The notes beneath the pieces are model-generated. The model saw only the letters and a program-made list of their open reading frames with translations. It made no database searches and was not told the origin of the DNA. A DNA stretch of 64,000 bases from Elmis aenea (taxonomy: Eukaryota; Arthropoda; Insecta; Coleoptera; Elmidae), in NCBI GenBank assembly GCA_947652605.1, contig OX393576.1, positions 62,782,966 through 62,846,965 on the forward strand, written 5' to 3'. The position numbers and the translations under genes are program-made. Shown piece by piece: positions 22,502 to 33,201 of the stretch (position 1 is the first letter of the stretch; each line of letters begins with the position of its first letter).

Positions 22502-24513
22502 ATGAAGCTTATAGTTATTGGTGTTTGCTTATTTTACATATCCTACGTCAAAGGTGTTGGTCTGAATGAAGAATTCACTTGGTCCAGAATAAATTACGTT
22601 TGGCCCAAGAAACCGCAGTATGAGTTCCTTGGGTATGTTGAACGATCATCAAATACTGCAGAAGATAAGTTTTTTTCGGGTAGTATTGAAAAGAAAATCA
22701 TTGACGATGAACTGTATAACTATAGTAAGTAATCTGTTTCAATTAAATGTTTTTAAACAATAGAAATGCTCGCAGCGACACTCATACCTTGTGGTTTAGA
22801 AAAGACAACAGTATAATTATTGTCACCAATATAATAACAGTATTTTTTGAGCATAAAATTTACGGTCCTTAAAGAATATACAAGCCAAGATTAAAATATT
22901 TCACATAAAACGACATCAAAATTTGTTTATTGTAACAATCATGGTGGTGCCAAACGTGTTATTATGTTTTACAGAAAATAATATCCCCATCAGCGCTAAT
23001 CGATGGAGAAACAAACTATTCATTACAGTTCCTCGAAGAAGATCAGGAATTCCATCCACTCTTAACTACGTCTCGTTCAACAGTACAAAACGATACAACG
23101 TTCCATTAATTCCATATCCTGATTTTGAAACCAATCAACTCCATCCTGCATCTGGTCAAGATAATCTCATTTCTGTGTATAGAACAGCAGTTGATCCATG
23201 CGATCGTCTCTGGATGGTTGATACAGGAATTATCGAAATTCCAGGTATAGTATTTAACACTAATAAAGTCCGCCTACATCAGTGTTACTCAAGTTGTACA
23301 AACTGTAGTGTTAAAAAAAGGGCATTGAGATTTTTTGCTAGCAGTAGTTAATTCATAGAATGTGGAAAAATGTCTCAAAATTCAATTTTTTAAGGGAAAC
23401 CGAAACAATCTTAATTATATCGTCTTTTTATTACGTACTTTATTTCTGTTATCGTTATTGTTCCTAATCAGCAAGCCACAATAATTTAATACTTTTTTTT
23501 TATAGGCAACAACACAATAATTAGACCCCCGAGAATTGTTATCATAGACTTGCACACCGATAAAATCATTAAAAAGTTCACTCTTCTACCAGGTGCTTTA
23601 AGCAGTAACCCCAGTTTAATTAGTATTACAGTTGACGTGACTTCTTCTACCTGTGAAGATGCTTTTGCTTATATCCCGGATTTATCAGGCTATAGACTTG
23701 CAATTTACAGTTTAAAGAATAACGATGCTTGGCAAGTTCGTCACAACTATTTTCACTTAGAACCCTTAGCTGGAGAACTCTTTGTAGGAGGATTTAATTT
23801 TCAGTGGAGCGATGGGATTTTCAGCATAGCTTTGTCTGATATTCAACCTGATGGATTCAGAACTGCTTATTTCCATTCTTTGGCAGGGACACATATGTAC
23901 AGTGTTTCGACTGAAATTCTTAGAAATAAAACATTGGCTACAAGATCATATCATGGAAACGATTTTAAGGTAAAAATATTCATAAATGCATAACATTTTT
24001 TACTAGCTTTTTTCGTAAATAAATTGGCAAGTAAGACTTGAATCTGAAAAGTCCTTTAAAACTAACTGCGATTTATATACTTGAAAAATAAAACTTTTTT
24101 TGATAGTTTAACCCTTTCTGTTTAAAGTTAACTTTTACTAGGTACTGGGAGACAGAAACTCTGGCTCTCAAACATCTAGTTCTGCTCTTCACAAATCTTC
24201 TGGTGTGTTATTCCTTGGACTGGTAAATCAAAATGCTGTAGGATGCTGGAATACGCGAAAACCTTTTAAACAAGAGAATTTTGGTGTTGTACATAAAGAT
24301 AATGAGAAACTAATTTATCCAAGTGATGTTAAAGTTAGTGGCGATGATGTTATTGTCATAACAAATTCAATGCCTGTGTTTATATTTGGTAATTTGGATT
24401 ATACAGTAACTAATTTTAGAGTTTGGATCTCAAATATAGCTGATGCTGTTAAGGGAACATCCTGTGATGGAAATACAAGACCTGTTAAGCCAGGAAACTA
24501 TGGAGGACGTTAA
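22502..24513 (+). CDS. Yellow/MRJP-family secreted protein B
   Basis: Four exons: 22502-22724, 22975-23244, 23506-23969 and 24142-24513, phases 1, 1 and 0; 442 residues. The signal peptide is MKLIVIGVCLFYISYVKG. EEFTWSRINYVWP follows, then a variable acidic stretch of about 40 residues. The MRJP/Yellow domain is close to that of gene A: ANRWRNKLFITVPRRRSGIP, DPCDRLWMVDTG, FAYIPDLSGYRLAIYS, FQWSDGIFSIALS, NQNAVGCWN, MPVFIFGNLDY. The short basic tail ends NTRPVKPGNYGGR. Exons 2 and 3 are the same length as in gene A, and most differences lie before the domain and in the tail. It was probably produced by tandem duplication and retained under the same promoter elements. Function is as for gene A; the subgroup is unresolved. 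Confidence 0.95.
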
Positions 24514-24657
24514 TTTGGATTTAATTTAGATGAATCCAAAACCGAATAATAGGCCTTATGTGATTATTTCATTCAGCAAAATTTATATTTAACATTTAAG
24601 CAAAGATCAAAGCTTGCAAAGATAATTTTATTGATCTCAATGAACAATTTTTGATTA

Positions 24658-24663
24658 AATAAA
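24658..24663 (+). terminator. Polyadenylation signal of yellow B
   Basis: AATAAA about 145 bases after the stop codon, and the first such hexamer downstream of the gene. Confidence 0.5.
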
Positions 24664-25145
24664 TATTATTTCATTATGTAACTATAATTTTTTTTTAGCA
24701 CAGAAAATAAAGTAAATGGGACCATTTTTAATTTTTAATTTTTGAAAAAAGATATTTAATTTCTGTCTACCAAAAAAGGATTTTTTTTTAAATTTATACC
24801 AGAAAAGCACAATCTCTTTTTAAATACAAGACCATTGCTTAAATGCTGCTGTACAGAATAAATATGTAATTCGAGTAATTTCAAAATTATTGTTCTTTGT
24901 AGAGGATATTTATCAAGTTTGATATGAAACCTTCTGGTGACAAGCATGTGACAAGCTACACTTCCAAAGTAGGTTAGGTTGAAACATTTTTGATAATTAT
25001 CAACTTTTGTAGCAACAAATATATGATACTACAGTCGATATGACAACAATTTTGGATAAAAGTTTTAAATAAAACATTAATTATTAATAAAAATTCATTA
25101 TAGTTTAAATATAATATTTGTGGACATCATAACGTGAATTCAAAG

Positions 25146-28100
25146 ATGACGACTAGAAAAAGGAGTGGATCGGGGTCTAAAAGGCAGTTAAAAGAAAAGG
25201 TTGTACAAATATACGAATCATTATTTAAAGGAGAAGACTTATCAAAAAGTAATCCAGCATTTTGGGATGAATTTTTCCTTCTTAAGCCCAAAGTGGCTCA
25301 TCTTGAAACAGAGATACAGAAGTTAACAACGGATCAGTTAATTGTTGTTAAAGAAAATATTAATATGCTTTTTAGTCAGTGCATTGAAACATTAGGTCAT
25401 GAACATAACATACGAGTCGTTTATGCTATGCAAACCTTATGTGCTTTAGTCTATTCGATATACAAAAAAAATACTGCCGAAAGTGGTGTTGACATTGTTA
25501 ATTTATTTATGGGGTTCCAAGAAACAGAACCAAAAATGCAGCAGATGCTAAATCATTGCCACAATTTTTTAACTGGTAAATTATTTTTAATAGAAAACTT
25601 GACACCTTAATTGAATTATTTATATTTAGTCATTGTTAAGCAAATTTTTGAATTTTTAGGCGATACTCCCCACAGTTTGAAAGGCCTGTGTCTAAAACTA
25701 CTCTTAGTATTTGTAACAGGAACTGAGAACGTCAGCCAAAACACATTAATTGAATACATTATGATAACGTCAATGTTTGAGTGCCTCATGCAACTATTAT
25801 GTGATGCACCTTCAAGACAAATACACGGTCACGATGTCGTATTGCTCCTTACTTTGTTAGTTAATTACAGAAAGTACGAAGCCACCAATCCCTATATCGT
25901 CAAGCTATCAATCCTAGATGATGAACTTGCATTGAACGGTTACGGGCAAGTTATCACAGCTTCTCTGACCGACTTTTGTCGACAGTTTAATTCTCAACAT
26001 ATCGAGACTCAAAGCGCATCGTGGTTGTCATCGCTAACCAATATCGTAGGGAACATTTTTGTGTCCGAAGAAGGTGGAATCAGGACCCAACAAATCAGGG
26101 CAAATAACGCTTTATTAGTGGCACTTTATGAAGCCGTACATTTGAATAGAAATTTTATTACGACGTTAGCTCAAACACAAACGGACACGAGTTCACCACC
26201 TTCGCCTAGCAATACGTTAAATTCAGCTCAACCAACACCTGATCTTTCCACCCTGCCCGTTTTAGATATTACGGCACAACCATCAAACTTGCTTGTTACC
26301 TTTTTTCAGTATTGGTAAGTTTTTTTCATTATGTTTTGTATAATATTGTGATGGACCGTACAGTACAGGGTGGTTCAAATTCGATGTTATTGCATGGGTA
26401 TCTCGGTTAATATTTAAGATAGAAAAACGGTTAAATTACCAAAAAAGTGCAGTTTTTTGAGACAAACTCAGAACCGTTTTCAAAAATATTCTATCATTTC
26501 CGGTTTTCGAGTTATTGAATAAAAAGTGTTTTTTTTGTCATATTAATAATGTGTCATATCTCCGTTATTGTTGTAAATATCGAAAATATTTATGAAAATT
26601 ATTTTTAGACATTTTTATGTTTAATTTGATTATAATAAAAATAAATAAATTACGCTCGCCGTTAAAAAGTTATGACACAAACTTACCTTTTTATAAATGG
26701 AAACGATAGTTAGCTATGACCTATTGAAGTTCCTTATTTTTGTCTCATTCTAAATATATAAGGGTCGATGTTTTTTTTTTTCAATAATACGCAAGTTATG
26801 AAGGTTTTTTAGTTTTTTTTTTTTAAGAAAATCATAGTAGGCTGTGAAAACAAAAAAAAAACAAGGTGTAAAACCTTATAAAACTCATGTGGTACAAGTT
26901 ACCAAGGTTTTTAAATTTGTTGTTGAGATAAACATCAAAAATTTTTGAACATAAGATATACTCCTACTACATTACTGCTGATTCCGACAACGTTGTTATC
27001 TTATGTTCAAATATTTACAATGTTTATCTCAACAGCAAGTTAAAAAACCTTGGTAACTTGTACCACATGAGTTTTATAAGGTTTTACACCTCGTTTTTTT
27101 TTTGTTTTCACAGCGTACTATGATTTTCTTAGAAAAAAAAACTAAAAAACCTTCATAACTTGCGTATTATTAAAAATAAATACATCGACCCTTATATATT
27201 TGGAATGATAAAAAATAAGATATTTAAATAGGTCAGAGCCAACTATCGCTTCCATTTAAAAAAAGGAAAGTTTGTGTCATAACTTTTTATCGGCTCGTGT
27301 AATTTTTTTTTTTTTAGTATAATCAAATTAAACATAAAAATATCTAAAAATAGTCTCCATAAATATTTTCGATATTTACAACAATAACGGAGATATGACA
27401 AAATTAATGTGACAAAAAAACACTTTTTATTCAATAACTCGAAAACCGGAAATGATAGAATATTTTTGAAAACGGTTCTGAGTTTGTCTCAAAAAACTGT
27501 ACATTTTTGGTAATTTAACCGTTTCTCTATCTTAAATATTAACCGAGATACCCATGCAATCCAATCGAATTTGGACCACCCTGTACATTGGCCACACTGC
27601 TGGGAAAGAGTACTTTTTGCACTTATGTTTGTTATTGTTAATTTTGGCTCGTGTTTGTCTTTATAAGGTAGTTGGACCCTGAAATGTTATTTTACGTAGT
27701 ACACAGTTCTACAGCAATTATTAACCAGTGAGAAATAAATAAAACACAAAACCTAAACAACAAACTCTTTACATTTCTCGGTGGTTAGTTCTTAACTCCT
27801 TAAGCGGTACGGTCCCAAGATTTGTACTCCAAGCTATGACCGTAATAGTTTGCATTAATTTTTTTTACTTAAGTTGAAATCCTCAACTTAGCCCTTTTGA
27901 AGTGTTACATGTTTTATTAATTGATGCCTCAGTATTTGTTCCATGTTATTTATTTAAAAGTAAATGAATAACACTGAAATAAAATAAAAATACATATTGT
28001 GACACACGGAGTGTGTGGGAGCAATATTTTCGGAACTCATTTGTTTGTATTTACGAATTGTCAGTGTTTTGTTTTGTTTCAGTTCAATTGTTATGCAGGA

Positions 28101-29196
28101 CACCAAGACAGAAGGTGGTGCCAATACTGTAAAACTTTGCTTTTTAATTCTTAGCTGCATTTCGGAAGATCAATATGCAAACTCAATCATGCATGATATA
28201 AGTCTTACCTTTAAAGTGCAGTTACATCGTTTGCCTATGAGACATCGTAAACCAATCACAGATCGTACAACATCATCTCAACCCTTAGCATCGACACTCT
28301 TAGGTAATTTTTCAATTGATTATTTTTGTCAAAAATAGTTCCGTTTTTTTGTTCCAATAATATTTTTCAATGATTTTATTTCGTGCAGATTTGCTAGTGG
28401 AATTCGTAATGAGCCACATGATGAAGAAACTTCCGATGGAGCTTTATTTATTGTGTATTGGAGTTATACACAGAATTCTTTGTTACCAGAAAAAATGCCG
28501 AGTTCGAATAACTTATCCTTGGAAAGATTTATGGACTGCTTTAATAACTTTACTAAGATTCCTAGTGCAAAACGAAAGCAACCTTGCAAAGAAGATGAAC
28601 ATATTTGACTTGTCTCTTCAAGTTGTCAACATTTTTAATTTATTTATTACGTATGGGGATACGTTTCTACCTACCCCGGGTAGCTATGATGAACTGTACT
28701 ACGAAATCATCAGAATGCATCAAGTATTTGATAATGTTTATTCGATGGGTGAGTAAAAAATATTATTTGAGGTTGTTTTGATTGATTTTACAACTCTTTG
28801 AGTGTTAGCTTGGTTCTTTTAATTGTTTCAGGTTTGCGGTATTCTTCTGGTGATGGGGAATTCAAAGATAATGCCCAAAAACTAAACAACAGTTTAATTA
28901 ACATACGAGCTATAATTAAACACTTCACACCAAAAATCGAGCTGTGGCTTACATCTCAGAGTCTATCAACACCCTCCGAAGATCAAATACTTGAAGTTGT
29001 GAGGAAGAATTACGACAGCCTAACACTGAAATTGCAAGACTTTCTAGACCAGTATGAAAGATATTCGGAAAAACCAAAGCATTCATCATTTTTTACTAAT
29101 ATGGTGCGGAGTGTTGTCAATGATACCAGGCAAAATGTTGATTTTGCTTCCATAGACTTGCAAGTAATTTTGCAAGATTTTTCAGCCATTTCTTAA
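25146..29196 (+). CDS. Armh3: ARMH3 orthologue (C10orf76, armadillo-like helical protein)
   Basis: Five exons: 25146-25575, 25660-26314, 28083-28303, 28389-28748 and 28832-29196; 676 residues, close to the vertebrate length. I start at the ATG at 25146 ([19 protein letters not shown]) because the in-frame codon further up is GTG. Family landmarks are [105 protein letters not shown] and [15 protein letters not shown]. In animals ARMH3 is a soluble helical-repeat protein that acts at the Golgi with PI4KB and GBF1 to sustain Arf1 activation and PI4P. A Ser/Pro/Thr-rich linker lies at the end of exon 2. Intron 2 (1.77 kb) contains a long palindromic element; the splice joining Y-C-S-I-V-M across it keeps frame. 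Confidence 0.95.
26366..27583. mobile_element. 1.2 kb palindromic CAGGGTG-family element in Armh3 intron 2
   Basis: Bounded by TA: starts CAGGGTGGTTCAAATTCGATG and ends ATCGAATTTGGACCACCCTG. The arms run inward for about 590 bases each and meet around a roughly 40-base loop at 26960-26998 (GAACATAAGATA on the left, TATCTTATGTTC on the right). Pairing is near-continuous with a few indels. The family block AGCCAACTATCGCTTCC is at 27238. There is no coding frame. A transcript of the intron would form a very long hairpin. Confidence 0.85.
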
Positions 29197-29271
29197 CATT
29201 ATATTTAAAGCCAGATTACATACTGTGTTTTGTTAAATAGATTGTTTACGAACCAAATATATTTTATTTAA

Positions 29272-29277
29272 AATAAA
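29272..29277 (+). terminator. Polyadenylation signal of Armh3
   Basis: AATAAA about 75 bases downstream of the stop codon, directly after a T-rich 3' UTR. Confidence 0.6.
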
Positions 29278-29485
29278 ATGCTTAGTATTCTTAATCCTTA
29301 ATTATTAATAGCGTCTGCATTGCCTTCCTTATTTAGCCCACCTGCCATATTAACTCCATAATTTGGGCTTGCAATTAACCCTTTCTCAGAAGTGGGTAAA
29401 TGCCGGCCTGTGACAAGAATACACATTGTTCTGTCCCATTTTATAAAAAGCCAATGGACCATTTTGTAAAAGAAGCGCCGCACTA

Positions 29486-29571
29486 TCAGGAGTGTGCGCA
29501 GTATCAATATCGCGTGCCATTATAGTCTTTAATAGCACGCTATATCGATAGTGCGCAGAATCCTGATAGTT
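29486..29571. repeat. Imperfect inverted repeat with short loop
   Basis: The left arm CTATCAGGAGTGTGCGCAG... and the right arm, whose reverse complement is CTATCAGGATTCTGCGCAC..., pair over about 35 bases around a loop of about 15 bases. Both arms read outward encode similar peptides: MARDIDTAHTPDS on the minus strand from the ATG at 29520, and ARYIDSAQNPDS on the plus strand. This suggests an inverted duplication of a small coding segment. Confidence 0.6.
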
Positions 29572-29587
29572 TATTGGATCGTAAAAG

Positions 29588-30190
29588 CCCTGTTGGAACC
29601 ATTGAATAAAAAGAATAAGGAAGGAGCTTTTAATACTATATTGCAGTGTTTGGGCGGCGACGGAAATTACGACATAAATGGCCTCTTATGGCGGCCGGTT
29701 TTGACGGGTCAAACAGTCAAGAAATTTAGGGTTTTGTGTGCTAAAATGGTTAGCTGTAGATCTTGTAGTCTTTCTAGGTCAAAAAATGTTGACGATTAAA
29801 AGATTATGTTTCATAGGTAAGTAGACATTAATATTTTGTAGTGTAATCATGTATTGAAAATTTCATGTGGTCTGTCAAATTGGTATGTCATATCAGTGGC
29901 GTGCATTTGTGTACAGCATATTTTTTAACTCTCATAATAAACAATTCAAATATTGAAATATGCTGTCGTTTTTTTAATTCCCTCAACCACGAAACAAGAA
30001 ATAAATAAGTAAATAACAGGCTCAATTCAAAACAAGGCAAATATTTACATTAATCAATACATATTTAAAAATGTTAGATACGCCACTGAGAAGCGGAAAC
30101 ATGCATCCGCCATATTGAGAGGCTAACCTGGACGCCTTAGTATCGCTATAACGCTCATTCCTTTATCTTTTTATTCAATGGTTGGAACAG
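29588..30190. repeat. Inverted-repeat pair enclosing a MITE
   Basis: CTGTTGGAACCATTGAATAA and its continuation at about 29590-29627 has a close reverse complement at 30151-30190 (ATTCAATGGTTGGAACAG). A hAT-like MITE lies between the arms. Together with 29486-29571 this marks a rearranged or foldback region just downstream of Armh3. Confidence 0.55.
29894..30088. mobile_element. hAT-like MITE, 195 bp
   Basis: Starts CAGTGGCGTGCATTTG and ends TAGATACGCCACTG, so the termini are inverted repeats of CAGTGGCGT. No clear 8 bp target duplication is visible, so the exact class is tentative. Confidence 0.5.
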
Positions 30191-30330
30191 ACCTTTTGTC
30201 TATCTTGGCCAATTTACCATAGCGAATTGTTGAGTTAGACAACCCACCAATCCATTGTTTAACTTGGGTAGCCTGCCAACTAACCCCTTAACTTAGGCAC
30301 CATGCCCAAACACCTTTTAACTTGGGCCGC

Positions 30331-31149
30331 CTGCGATAATAATCCCTAAAGGGTGCGAATGAAAATAGTATTAAAAATTTAAAAACGTTCGAAAAAGTGC
30401 CTTAATAATAAGAAAATGCTCATTTAGCTAGCTTACAAAGTATTTTACACGAACTTAATAATACCAAAGCGACAAAAAACCTAAGGCTATTTTCCTTTAA
30501 AAAAAAAAGCAACATTAAAATGTAAGTTTAATTGTTAAATACAAAGGTCTTTTTCGAACACGGTAAATGCGTAAATTTTAAAACAAATATTTCTGGCGTT
30601 AATTCGTTAATTATTAAAAAGAGCCCTTAAGTGACGTTGACGACTTAAACACAAAGCCCTCATCGTGTTAAAACAAAGTGTTATTATCTAAATAAGTAAA
30701 TTAACGTTACCCTTAACGCGTACCCTAGCACACTAACAAGAGTAACTTAAATTAAACATTTGATAATGTAAAAAAAGTAAAAACCGTGAGAATAAACACC
30801 CTTTAACGGCAAAATAAAGTAACATTTGATTATATTACATAATTACACATAAGAAACAGAAGAATGATGAATTTATGAGATAAAAATCGTAAGGCATTTT
30901 AAAAAATTGCCCTACAAATTGTTGTACTATAACTTTCAAACAAAGTAATTTAGTTGTCCAATTGTAATGTTTTACATATTACATATTTTTGATAACAACA
31001 TCCAAATTTATCTTTTTTTTTCCAGACGTTTTACTAAACTTTCGTATCCAGAACTTTGAGTCCCTTTGAAAATACAAGCAGTTTACTTGTGGAATCTTTT
31101 ATAAGTAAAAAAAAATTAAACAAGAAGTTTAATAAATAAGTCTATTATT
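30331..31149. other. Intergenic
   Basis: AT-rich, no exon, RNA gene or bounded repeat identified. Confidence 0.4.
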
Positions 31150-32344
31150 GTCTATATATCATTACCAATATGGATTTACGCAAGGAAAATCAACCAATGA
31201 TGCAGCTCCTACTATAAAGCAAAATGGAAAAATCATATGAGCATAAAATAGATCTAGAAATGCTTTTCATAGACTTCGAACAGGCATTTGACTACAAAAA
31301 GAAAACAACACTGACCTGAAAGAATTAGGTTTATCAGAGAAACGAAGAAAAATAATTGTAATGATAATGAAAAGGACTGCTGTTTATATCAGAACCCAAA
31401 AAGGAGCTACAGAAGAGATGGTAGTTAACAAAGGACTAAAACAAGGAGACTCCCTATCAACCAATCTATTTAACCTGGCACTGGAGTACGTACTAAGAAA
31501 AGTGAATAAAGGTAACCTTCGAACAGGTGGTGGACAAATCATTGCATATGCGGATGACATAGTGATTATAAGTAAAACAAGAAAATTAATAAAAAGAAAT
31601 AATAGACCAGGGAGAAAAAATGGGATAGATACTAAATCAGGCAAAAATAAAATTCATGAAATTTGGAAGTAAACAAGCAGTAGGAAGAGCCAAAATCGGA
31701 AATCTAGAGTTCGAGGCAGTGGAAATATTTAAATATTTGGGAGTTATGATATCCAGAATGGGAGGAAGATAATATGAAATAGAAGAAAAAATTACAAACG
31801 CCAATAAAGCTTTTTATACTAATAAAAAATTACTGAAAAGGAAAATGCTCACAAAGAGATCTAAAATAAACATCTACAATACAACAATTCGACCTATATT
31901 ACTATACGCCGCTGAAATAATGACCATGACAAAAAAGGAAGAGAATGATTTGAGGATATCGAATGGAAAATCATGAGGACACTACTTGGGCCAGTTAGAA
32001 TAACTGATACGGAATGCAGAGTTAGAACTAATGCAGAAATTAAGCAAGAACTGAAGGAAGGAGACATAATAACAAATATAAGACATAGACATGTCTTTAG
32101 AGCAGATGAGGGCACCCAAATCAATTCAGTGTTAAAATGGGATCCCGGAGGAAAGAGGAGACGTGGCAGACCTAGGTTAAAATGGATTCAGGAAGTGATA
32201 GACGATCTAAGCAGGGCAGGGGTTAGAAATTGGAAAGAAAAAGCAAAAGATAGGACAGAATGGAGAAAATTTGTTCTTAGTATATGCTAATAGACTGGGA
32301 CTGATCCTCCCAAAATAAAGGATCTAGAAAGCTTAAAAGCGGCT
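31150..32344 (+). pseudogene. Decayed LINE, RT and C-terminal region
   Basis: This family differs from that at 440 and 50334. QYGFTQGKSTNDA at about 31165-31205 is the RT domain entry. MLFIDFEQAFD follows at about 31260 (motif A), then GLKQGDSLSTNLFNLALEY (motif B), IIAYADDIVIIS (motif C, aspartates intact), FKYLGVMIS, and the C-terminal RRRGRPRLKWIQEVIDDL block ending with W-R-K-F. The frame is broken by stops and shifts near 31235, 31640, 31770 and 31960. The 5' part, including the endonuclease, is absent. It lies about 0.9 kb upstream of sev. Confidence 0.85.
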
Positions 32345-33063
32345 CAACTTCACTGGGGGTATAGCCACCATAATTATGTACCTATTATATTGTCTATATT
32401 GATAACACATAAAATTTGGAAAAATACAATGATGTATACAAATTAAATATAATAAAATGGTTGCGTTTTATTCTAACATAGACTAAACTAAAAAGAATAG
32501 TGTTCAAATGTTTAAATCATTTTTAATTTGCAATTATTTTGATGTGATAATAATTTTTATGGAACAAACCATAATAAAATGGAGGCCCGCAATGATTTCG
32601 TCGAGAATTGCAAATAAATAAGTTGTAAATATTTTCATGAATTTTTTAAGTTGCATTGAAGACGAGCAAGGCCACCAAGAGAATAACAATGTTTATTTGC
32701 AAAATTTCTTGTTTACATTTGGTTTAAAGAATTTCAAAAATTGCATTTTTAGTGCATCCAGTATTTCAACGTGTTTTTATTTTGACATGACAATTTACTA
32801 ACTCTAACAGTCAAAATGTAAATAATTATGTATTAACGGAAGTCGTTAGGCTTTGTTTGAGGGCATAATTATTTCTCATTCATGCACTTGTTGTAAGTAT
32901 GGTGGGGGCGTACCAAGAGCGCTCCTACGATGATTTTAAACTATCAGTCGCATGTCTCGCGCGCTCTGTATACAAACTCGAAACTTTTACTTTTACACTT
33001 GTGTAGCGATTTCTTGCGATAATAAATAAAATTAATAAACAGTTGATTGAATCGATAGGAAAA
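32345..33063. other. Upstream region of sev
   Basis: Presumed promoter. A less AT-rich patch at 32900-32965 contains CTATCAGTCGCATG, which includes an initiator-like TCAGTC near 32945. There is no TATA box at a consistent distance. No other feature. Confidence 0.3.
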
Positions 33064-33187
33064 ATGTGTTAAGTGCAATGTATTTGTTGTGGTTTGACGA
33101 CTTTTGATTGTAATGAAATATAATTTATTTTAAAAAACTGAAAACAATCAGTTAACAATGACGAGTGGCGCACGTGTTCTGAAATAA
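33064..33187 (+). promoter_or_regulatory. Upstream ORFs in the presumed sev 5' leader
   Basis: Four short ATG frames precede the sev ATG at 33202: 33064-33072 (2 codons), 33078-33107 (9 codons), 33113-33133 (6 codons) and 33158-33187 (9 codons, MTSGARVLK). The last ends 14 bases before the main ATG. If transcription starts upstream of 33064 they would restrain translation of the receptor. The start site is not known. Confidence 0.4.
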
Positions 33188-33201
33188 CTAAGTGCTGTAC
33201 A

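Noticed and set aside
25134..25145. Earlier start for Armh3
   Set aside because: The upstream in-frame codon is GTG; the first ATG at 25146 gives the family-like N-terminus MTTRKRSG.
29298..29507. 69-codon minus-strand frame after Armh3
   Set aside because: No recognised domain; the better frame from 29520 ends after 44 codons, so neither supports a functional gene.
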